Assembly: GCA_018969785.1 (NCBI GenBank)
Contig: JAGWXR010000007.1
Location: 1-39,854 of the forward strand
DNA: 39,854 nucleotides
DNA from: Alphaproteobacteria bacterium
GTDB lineage: Bacteria > Pseudomonadota > Alphaproteobacteria > Micropepsales > Micropepsaceae
Direction: 5' to 3'
Shown: positions 33,790-39,854 of the stretch, in pieces
Position numbering within the stretch: position 1 is the stretch's first letter
How the letters are laid out: each line of letters starts with the position of its first letter
Notes under the pieces: generated by a model
The model's input: only the letters and a program-made list of their open reading frames with translations
Told to the model about the DNA's origin: nothing
Database searches by the model: none
Program-made: the position numbers and the translations under genes

Positions 33790-35442
33790 ATGGCAGAGGT
33801 TTCCGGTCCCCCCAAGGCGCAGTCATCGAATTTACTCTTGCGTGCCGCGCATGCGCTTGGCAGCCGCAAGGCAGCAACCATGACAGCGCTCGGGTTTTCC
33901 GCGGGGCTGCCGTTTGCGCTGCTGACGGGCACGATCAATGCCTGGTTCAGCGCGGCGAATGTCGATCTTGCGACGATCGGCGTGCTGTCGTGGATCGGGC
34001 TTGCCTATGCGTTCAAGTTCCTCTGGTCGCCGGTCGTCAACATGGCGCCACCCTTCCCGTTCTCGCGCTTCGGGCGCCGCCGCGGCTGGATCCTGACCTG
34101 CCAGTGCGGGATCGCTGCCAGCATCCTCGTGATTGCGTCGAGCGATCCCTCGACCGGCCTTGCCGTCATGGCGATCGCGGCAGCTGCCGGGGCCTTTGCC
34201 TCGGCGACACAGGACATCTCCATCGATACGTGGCGTATCGAGGTTGCCGACGAGACAGCGCCCATCGACCTGCTGTCGGCGGTCTACCAGTTCGGTTACC
34301 GGGTCGCGGCGTTCATCGGCGGTGCCGGCGCCCTGTTCCTTGCGGATGCGCTGCCATGGAACATCGTGTTCGGCATCGGCGGGCTGATCATGCTTCTTGC
34401 AACGGCCGGCGCGCTGGCGGCGCCGGAGCCGGTGATCGATCGTGCGCGTGAAGCCACCAAGGCACCCGCAAGCCTTGCGTCCCCGCATCTGCGGGCATCG
34501 GTCGTGCTTGCCGTGCTTGCTGCATGGGCGTGGGCGGCGATCACCCTTGTGGCGTTCATGGCCACCGCGGTCGCCTCGGATCCTGCCCCGGACGCGAAAG
34601 GGTTCACGCAGACCTATGGGCCGCTCATCGTGATTGCGACGGTGATCTTTCCCTGCGCGCTTGCGGCTGCGATCGCACATCTTCCGGCCGGGCGCACCCT
34701 GCTTGACCGCCTGCATTATCCGCTTCGCGTCACGGCATCGACGGACCGGCTTTATGAGGCGATCGTCGAGCCCTTCGTCGAACTGATGGGCCGGCTCAAG
34801 TGGGCTGCCGTGCTGGTGCTGGCGGTGATCCTGAGCTACCGGCTCACGGATGCGGTCTGGGGGCCGTTTGCCTTTCCCTTCTATCTCAACGAACTCCAGT
34901 ACACGAAGACCGAGGTTGCGTTTGCGTCGAAGACCTTCGGCGTCGTGATGCTGATCGCCGGTGTCTCGATTGCCGCCTGGGCCATGATCCGCGTGGGGCG
35001 CATGGCCTCGATGATCACGGGTGCGATCGCGGCTGCCGTCACCAACCTGCTCTACGCGGACCTGGCGGTCGGCAGCCCGGGCATCGACAGCTTCCTGACC
35101 TTTACGGGACTGATGTCGCTTGGCGAGGGGGCCGGGGCCGATCCGCGAATGCTGCGCCTGATGACGGCCATTGCGGGCGAGAACATTGCGGCGGGGTTTG
35201 CCGGCGCGGTGTTCGTTGCCTATCTCTCATCGCTGTCGAGCCGCCTGCACGGCGCCGTCCAGTTCGCGGTATTCAGTTCGCTGACGATGCTGATCGGGAC
35301 GCTGGGACGCGGTGCGCTGGGTGACATGATCAAGACCGACGGCTATGCCAATGTCTTCATCATGACCATGTGGATCGGCGGGATCGCCGTCATTGCGTGT
35401 GCGCTCGAGTGGATCCGGCAGTCGCGGCTTCCACCCGAATAG
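33790..35442 (+). CDS. ampG: AmpG-type MFS permease
   Basis: A 550-aa inner-membrane transporter with about 14 helices. AmpG-type signatures are GFSAGLPFALLTGTINAWF, IGLAYAFKFLWSPVVNM, GRRRGWILTCQ and SATQDISIDTWRIEVA. The protein is longer than the minimal 12-helix permease, with a central insert (LLDRLHYPLRVTASTDRLYE) before the second half. AmpG takes up anhydro-muropeptides for cell-wall recycling and so affects beta-lactamase induction; the substrate is inferred from the family. AGGA lies before the ATG. The 3' end overlaps the convergent histidine kinase gene by 53 bp. Confidence 0.9.
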   Translation: MAEVSGPPKAQSSNLLLRAAHALGSRKAATMTALGFSAGLPFALLTGTINAWFSAANVDLATIGVLSWIGLAYAFKFLWSPVVNMAPPFPFSRFGRRRGWILTCQCGIAASILVIASSDPSTGLAVMAIAAAAGAFASATQDISIDTWRIEVADETAPIDLLSAVYQFGYRVAAFIGGAGALFLADALPWNIVFGIGGLIMLLATAGALAAPEPVIDRAREATKAPASLASPHLRASVVLAVLAAWAWAAITLVAFMATAVASDPAPDAKGFTQTYGPLIVIATVIFPCALAAAIAHLPAGRTLLDRLHYPLRVTASTDRLYEAIVEPFVELMGRLKWAAVLVLAVILSYRLTDAVWGPFAFPFYLNELQYTKTEVAFASKTFGVVMLIAGVSIAAWAMIRVGRMASMITGAIAAAVTNLLYADLAVGSPGIDSFLTFTGLMSLGEGAGADPRMLRLMTAIAGENIAAGFAGAVFVAYLSSLSSRLHGAVQFAVFSSLTMLIGTLGRGALGDMIKTDGYANVFIMTMWIGGIAVIACALEWIRQSRLPPE

Positions 35443-37648
35443 GCCTCTCGACCTCTGCGGGGGCGAAGCGCTGAAACACGGCTGCGAGCGCCACAGGGTC
35501 GAGCGGCTTGGCCAGGAAATCATCCATGCCCGCGTCGATGCAGACCTGGCGGTCACCCTGAAGCGTGCTTGCCGTCAATGCCACGATGGGCGTGCGCGTC
35601 TTGCGGCGGCCTGTCTTTTCGGCCTCGCGGATACGGCGCGTGGCTTCAAGGCCGTCCATCTCGGGCATGTGCACGTCCATGAGGACGATGTCGTAGGGTC
35701 GCGCGGCAAGGGCCTCGAGCGCCTCGCGTCCATTGCCGACGGTATCCACCGTATGGCCGAGCTTTCCCAGCATGGCGGTCGCCAGCATGACATTGATGCG
35801 ATTGTCCTCGGCCACGAGGACGCGCAGGGCACGCGCGGAAACGCGGACGGGGTCGCCTCCTGGCGAAAGGCGGTCATCGGCATCGACGGCGCGTTCGCCA
35901 TCAAGAACGGCGCGCACCCGGCGGACCAACGATTGCAGGCGCACGGGCTTGATCAGGTAGCCGTCGAAGCCCGAAGACTGGAATGCCGGCAAGGCGCTGC
36001 GCTCGTTGGGTGAAATCAGCACGATCGACTTCACGCCCTGCAGGCGCGCCTTGAGGCGGACGAGGACTTCGCCGGGCGGCGCGTTGCCGGCGCGTGCGTC
36101 CATGATGAGGAGATGGAACGTGCCGCCAGCCAGCGCGGTCTCGAGGGCAGCCAGTCCCTTGGCGGCGAAGGCATCCGCACCGGCATCGCACAATTGCTGC
36201 ACAAGTACCTCGGAGAGGCCCGCGAAAGCGGTGTGCACGAGGACGCGGACGCCGCTGAGCGACGGGGCTGCCTCAACCTGGGCGGGCGCGCGACGCGCGG
36301 GCAGCGTGAACCAGAACCGCGAGCCCTTGCCCAGCGTGCTCGAGACGCCGATCCTGCCGCCGAGCGCCTGGACCAGGCGCTGGGTGATGGCGAGGCCGAG
36401 GCCTGTGCCACCGTAACGCCGGGCGAGCGAGGAGTCGGCCTGCGTGAATTCGGCGAAGATGCGCGGCAACGCATCCTCGGCGATGCCGATGCCGGTGTCG
36501 GCCACCTCGAAGCGGATAAAGCCCGGGTCTTCGTCGGCCTGCATGGAGATCCGCACGCCGCCGTGGTCGGTGAACTTGACGGCGTTGCCGGCGAGGTTGA
36601 GCAGGACCTGGCGAACGCGCCCCTCGTCGGAAATGAAATTACCCGCGAAGCGCGGGTGGGCGTAGGTCACGATCTCGATGCCCTTCTCGGCGCAGCGCTG
36701 GCTCAGGAGTTCGGCCACACTCTCGATCAGGGCGCGGGGGGCGAATTCGACGTCCTCGAGCACCATGGCCCCGGATTCAATCTTCGAGAAATCGAGAATG
36801 TCGTTGATGATGCCCAGAAGGGCTTCGCCGGAGTCGCGGACGGCACTTGCATAGGAGCGCTGCTCGGGCGTGAGGGGCGTGTTCAGCAACAGGCCTGTCA
36901 TGCCGATCACCCCGTTCATGGGTGTCCGGATCTCGTGGCTCATGGTGGCGAGGAACATGGACTTGGCGCGGTTGGCGCCCTCGGCGCGGTCGCGCGCCTC
37001 GCGCAGGGCCGTCTCGAGCCGATGCCATTCGGTGACGTCGCGACCGACGCTCTGGATCTCGCAGACCCGGCCGCGGTCATCACGGATGGCATGGTCTTCC
37101 CATGTGATCCAGCGCCAGCCGCCGGCTGTCTGGACGCACTGCGTGTATTTCTGTTCGGGGTCGCCCAGCGTGCTTCTGGCGGGTCCGGGCTGCCCGCTTG
37201 TCTCGTCGGGATGAAGCCGCGCAGCGAAGATGCGCCCGAGTGCCTCTTCCCGCTTCACGCCAAAAGCCTTGCAGAAGGCGTCGTTCACCAGCGTGAGGCG
37301 GCCGTCGGGAAGCTTGCGCAGGATGATGTTGCCCTGCTGGTCCACCATCGTTCGATAGCGCCGCTCGCTGAGCTCGATTTCCTGGTTGCGGTGCTGGAGC
37401 GTGTTGATCGTGTTCTCGAGCTCGCGCTTGAGGTGGGCGAGTTCGCCCGAGCGCTCGTCAAGCTGATCGGCCCGGCGCTGGGTGACGAGAAGCAGGAACA
37501 GGAGAACCGACATGCCGGCGATCGAGACGCCGGCAATGATGAGGTGGCTTGCGTTCGGGACAGAGCCTTCCCACAGCACCATGCTGCCGGCCGCGGACAC
37601 CGCCACGGTCAGGGCGATGATGGACAGTATCTTGTGGGCAAGAGGCAC
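35390..37648 (-). CDS. Hybrid sensor histidine kinase with PAS and two receiver domains
   Basis: A 752-aa membrane kinase. Two N-terminal helices (residues 6-24 and 36-56) flank a very short loop, so sensing is probably cytoplasmic. A coiled coil (58-95) leads to a PAS domain (96-210, RTMVDQQGNIILRKLPDGR). HisKA has H238 (MSHEIRTPMNG). HATPase shows GNAVKFTD, DTGIGI and GTGLGLAIT. Receiver 1 (466-583) keeps D517 and K567 but lacks the acidic pair (VLVHTAFAG), so it is probably degenerate. Receiver 2 (607-727) is complete: AEDN, D658, K714. There is no Hpt domain. The start is GTG 37648. The signal is unknown. Confidence 0.93.
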   Translation of the reverse strand: MPLAHKILSIIALTVAVSAAGSMVLWEGSVPNASHLIIAGVSIAGMSVLLFLLLVTQRRADQLDERSGELAHLKRELENTINTLQHRNQEIELSERRYRTMVDQQGNIILRKLPDGRLTLVNDAFCKAFGVKREEALGRIFAARLHPDETSGQPGPARSTLGDPEQKYTQCVQTAGGWRWITWEDHAIRDDRGRVCEIQSVGRDVTEWHRLETALREARDRAEGANRAKSMFLATMSHEIRTPMNGVIGMTGLLLNTPLTPEQRSYASAVRDSGEALLGIINDILDFSKIESGAMVLEDVEFAPRALIESVAELLSQRCAEKGIEIVTYAHPRFAGNFISDEGRVRQVLLNLAGNAVKFTDHGGVRISMQADEDPGFIRFEVADTGIGIAEDALPRIFAEFTQADSSLARRYGGTGLGLAITQRLVQALGGRIGVSSTLGKGSRFWFTLPARRAPAQVEAAPSLSGVRVLVHTAFAGLSEVLVQQLCDAGADAFAAKGLAALETALAGGTFHLLIMDARAGNAPPGEVLVRLKARLQGVKSIVLISPNERSALPAFQSSGFDGYLIKPVRLQSLVRRVRAVLDGERAVDADDRLSPGGDPVRVSARALRVLVAEDNRINVMLATAMLGKLGHTVDTVGNGREALEALAARPYDIVLMDVHMPEMDGLEATRRIREAEKTGRRKTRTPIVALTASTLQGDRQVCIDAGMDDFLAKPLDPVALAAVFQRFAPAEVERPIRVEAATAGSTRAHTQ

Positions 37649-37735
37649 GGACCTGTTGTTCCTGCAAGGTTCGGGGACACGACCCTCGCAGGCTTGAATT
37701 TAGCTTTCCTTAATCGGCCCGGTCGTTGCGGGGGT

Positions 37736-38254
37736 TCAATTGCCCTTGCCTGACAGCAAGCCGCGGATCAGCATCGCACCGATGCCGCCGCCCGCCGCGG
37801 TCGTGCCGAATACCTGGGAAAGCGTCATCGGATCGAACATCGGCTCGCTTCCCGGCGGGAGCGAGGGGTCGCCGGTCGTGACGGCACCGGTCAGGGCCGT
37901 CATGATGGCGGTGAAGTTCAGCAGCGGGGTCGTCCCGTCGGCAATCGCGGTCCAGCCGAGGGCCTGGGTGATGGAGGTGCCGAGCGTGCCTGAGATGCCG
38001 CCGGCCACAGCGCCGGCGCCGGCGGCGGTTGCCTGGCTCGTGCCGCGGCGGGTCACCGAGTAGTACATGCCGGTCAGGGCGGCGATGAGGCCACCTGAGG
38101 CAAGCTGGCCGCTGAGGCCGTAGCTCATGATCAGGTCAGCCACGCCCGCAACATTGAACGAGTTCGCGAAGGCCAGCCCGACCTGGAGGATGGTTCCGAG
38201 AAGCCCGGTGGAAATCACGCCGGGCTGGATCAACAGGTAAAGAAAGCGCGTCAT
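37736..38254 (-). CDS. Hypothetical glycine/alanine-rich membrane protein
   Basis: A 172-aa protein I do not recognise. It has an N-terminal hydrophobic stretch (FLYLLIQPGVISTGLLGTIL), a second (LASGGLIAALTGMYYSV), a Gly/Ala-rich region (ATAAGAGAVAGGISGTLG) that could be a third, and a C-terminal GGGIGAMLIRGLLSGKGN. A Pro/Ser/Asp loop (TTGDPSLPPGSEPMFDP) lies between. An excellent GGAGGA stands eight bases before the ATG at 38254. It is 87 bp upstream of the hybrid kinase on the same strand, so co-transcription is possible, but nothing shows a shared role. Confidence 0.6.
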   Translation of the reverse strand: MTRFLYLLIQPGVISTGLLGTILQVGLAFANSFNVAGVADLIMSYGLSGQLASGGLIAALTGMYYSVTRRGTSQATAAGAGAVAGGISGTLGTSITQALGWTAIADGTTPLLNFTAIMTALTGAVTTGDPSLPPGSEPMFDPMTLSQVFGTTAAGGGIGAMLIRGLLSGKGN

Positions 38255-38423
38255 CAATTTTCCTCCATACTGCTTGCGCGGCAGGCTAGCACGTGTCGCT
38301 GATGCAAAAGCGGCGCAGTCCGGGTGATTCTGCGCCCCTCCGGCGGGCGGGAACAAGGGCCTCGATCCCCCATTCCTGCGGCGAGCGTCACAGGGGGACC
38401 ACAAAATCCGGTAGGGGCGTGGC

Positions 38424-39854
38424 TCAGGCGGCGAGCTGGAGCCTGCGGTAGGACAGTGCCTCGGCGATGTGGGGGCGCGAGACCTGCGGCCTGCCCTCGA
38501 GGTCGGCGAGCGTGCGCGCCACGCGCAGCACCCGATGGTATCCGCGGGCCGAGAGTTTCAGCGTCTCGACGGCCTTGACGAGAAGGGCCTGGCCTGCGTC
38601 GTCGGGTGCGGCCACGCGCGCGAGCATGACGCCGTCGGCCTCGGCGTTGGTGCGCACGGCCATGTCCCTGTATCTGTCGGACTGGATGGCCCGGGCGGCG
38701 CTTACCCTCAGGGCAACATCGCGCGAGCCTTCCGCGGGTGGCGGGAGCGCGAGATCCTGCGCGCTGACGGGCGAGACCTCGACATGCAGGTCGATGCGGT
38801 CGAGCAGCGGGCCCGACAGGCGCGACTGGTAGTCGGCGCCGCATTTGGGCGCGCGGCCGCAGGCGCGGTCGGCCTCGCTCATGTAGCCGCAGCGGCAGGG
38901 GTTCATGGCGGCAATGAGCTGCACGCGGCTGGGATAGCGCACATGCGCGTTGGCACGGGCGACGAGGGTTTCGCCGGTCTCGAGCGGCTGGCGCAGCGAA
39001 TCGAGGACCTGTCGCTGGAACTCGGGCAGCTCGTCGAGGAAGAGGACGCCGAGATGCGCGAGGCTGACTTCACCGGGGCGGGCGCGGATGCCGCCGCCGA
39101 CGAGAGCTGCCATGCTGGCTGAGTGGTGCGGCGCGCGGAAGGGACGCCTTCGGCCGATGGCACCGTTCTTCAATTCTCCCGCAAGGCTCTGGACCATCGA
39201 TACCTCGAGCGCCTCGCGCGGATCGAGTGCGGGAAGAAGGCCCGGCAGGCGGGCGGCGAGCATGGACTTGCCGGCGCCCGGCGGGCCGATCATGAGCAGG
39301 TTGTGGCCACCCGCGGCGGCGACCTCGAGGGCGCGCTTGGCGGTTTCCTGGCCCTTCACGTCGCGCAGGTCGGGCACGGCTACGGTGTCGTCGGCCAGTC
39401 GTGGCCTTGGCGGAGAGAGGACCTGGATGCCCTTCAGGTGATTGACGAGTGCGACCAGGCTTGGGGCGGCAATGACCTGCAAGCCCTCGGCCCATGCGGC
39501 CTCGGGGCCGGCAGATTCAGGGCAGATGAAGGTGCGGCCGAGCTCCAGCGCCTTGATCGCGGCGGGCAGGACGCCGGCAACGGGAACGATGGCACCGTCG
39601 AGCGAGAGCTCGCCCATGGCGAGGCAGCCGGCCATTTCGAGCGATGGCAGGACGCCCATGGAGGCAAGAAGACCGAGCGCGATCGGCACGTCGTAGTGAC
39701 TGCCCTCCTTTGGCAGGTCGGCGGGTGAGAGATTGACCGTGATGCGCTTGAAGGGGAGCGCGAGGCCAATCGCGTGGAGCGCGGCCTTCACCCGGTCGCG
39801 GCTTTCGGCCACGGCCTTGTCGGGCAGGCCGACGATTGTCATGCGCCCCGCGTT
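38424..39854 (-). CDS. comM: YifB/ComM family Mg-chelatase-like AAA ATPase (5' end beyond the window)
   Basis: The C-terminal 476 residues of a YifB/ComM protein, a hexameric helicase for branch migration in natural transformation. Present are the end of the Lon-like domain (FxxVGLPDKAVAESRDRVKA, here read from MTIVGLPDK), Walker A GPPGAGKSML, Walker B LFLDELPEFQRQVLDSL, and a zinc-type Cys cluster (MNPCRCGYMSEADRACG…C). The C-terminal Mg-chelatase domain includes SARGYHRVLRVARTLADLEG. An ATG lies at 39842, but the frame stays open upstream and relatives have about 35 more N-terminal residues, so the gene is cut by the window edge. Confidence 0.93.
   Translation of the reverse strand, partial: NAGRMTIVGLPDKAVAESRDRVKAALHAIGLALPFKRITVNLSPADLPKEGSHYDVPIALGLLASMGVLPSLEMAGCLAMGELSLDGAIVPVAGVLPAAIKALELGRTFICPESAGPEAAWAEGLQVIAAPSLVALVNHLKGIQVLSPPRPRLADDTVAVPDLRDVKGQETAKRALEVAAAGGHNLLMIGPPGAGKSMLAARLPGLLPALDPREALEVSMVQSLAGELKNGAIGRRRPFRAPHHSASMAALVGGGIRARPGEVSLAHLGVLFLDELPEFQRQVLDSLRQPLETGETLVARANAHVRYPSRVQLIAAMNPCRCGYMSEADRACGRAPKCGADYQSRLSGPLLDRIDLHVEVSPVSAQDLALPPPAEGSRDVALRVSAARAIQSDRYRDMAVRTNAEADGVMLARVAAPDDAGQALLVKAVETLKLSARGYHRVLRVARTLADLEGRPQVSRPHIAEALSYRRLQLAA

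Noticed and set aside
37698-37716. CtrA-like TTTA-N7-TTAA before the hybrid kinase
   Set aside because: The spacing fits but one half-site is imperfect; a single degenerate AT match in a short spacer is not convincing.
1-39854. CRISPR arrays, tRNA, rRNA, insertion sequences with transposases
   Set aside because: No regularly spaced repeats, no cloverleaf or rRNA motif and no transposase or integrase protein was found on either strand.

Overview
This is chromosomal DNA of a high-GC alphaproteobacterium. The gene orders pduO-etfB-etfA-hbd, argH-lptM-lysA-(TIGR02302), CpdR-like regulator-hpt-zinc-ribbon protein, ftsE-ftsX and hisC-tyrC/metX-metW are all familiar from that class, particularly Hyphomicrobiales and neighbouring orders. 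A class II (B12-dependent) ribonucleotide reductase, a GTTC-N7-GTTC type LexA box and many GTG/TTG starts agree with this. There is no rRNA or tRNA, so a genus cannot be named from the window.

Layout. 1-1.9 kb: a broken ABM-fold monooxygenase gene running off the left edge, a COG3618-type amidohydrolase and a small secreted CARDB protein. 1.9-2.4 kb: a non-coding stretch packed with hairpins. 2.3-5.8 kb: the most unusual part, a lower-GC segment with a phytase-like esterase/autotransporter (frameshifted next to its signal peptide) and a 142-aa orphan. It is bounded by an exact 50-bp direct repeat, and the right copy is the 3' end of the SDR dehydrogenase gene. This is the geometry left by an element inserted at the 3' end of a gene. 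5.8-8.0 kb: SDR, a small 'translational machinery' protein and a multi-pass membrane protein. 8.0-13.1 kb: HIG1-type protein, PduO adenosyltransferase, YbjN protein, rhomboid protease, then a clear sigma70-like promoter driving etfB-etfA-hbd. 13.1-19.0 kb: TlpA thioredoxin diverging from argH-lptM-lysA and the large TIGR02302 membrane protein. 19.0-20.8 kb: CpdR-like regulator, hpt and zinc-ribbon protein on the minus strand. 20.9-24.5 kb: ftsE-ftsX-HAD phosphatase-ydcF-plsC, a tightly coupled envelope operon. 24.5-28.1 kb: LexA-box-preceded class II ribonucleotide reductase and a DUF2125 protein. 28.1-33.6 kb: tyrC-hisC diverging from metX-metW, then a methyltransferase and an OlsB-like acyltransferase on the minus strand. 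33.8-39.85 kb: AmpG permease, hybrid histidine kinase, a small membrane protein and the 3' part of yifB/comM.

How the genes connect. EtfAB and the 3-hydroxyacyl-CoA dehydrogenase belong to acyl-CoA oxidation or butanoate metabolism, and the HSD10-like SDR may feed the same pathway. PduO makes adenosylcobalamin, the cofactor the NrdJ-type reductase needs, so supply and use of the cofactor lie in one window. FtsEX, PlsC, AmpG, LptM, the OlsB-like enzyme and the HAD phosphatase all serve the cell envelope. ArgH, LysA, HisC, TyrC, MetX and MetW serve amino-acid synthesis.

Most of the window is conserved housekeeping DNA. The points worth a second look are the 3.4-kb repeat-bounded cassette, the two damaged genes near the left end, the LexA box in front of the class II reductase, a hairpin over the ribosome binding site of the TIGR02302 gene, and active-site departures in the HAD phosphatase and the CpdR-like regulator.
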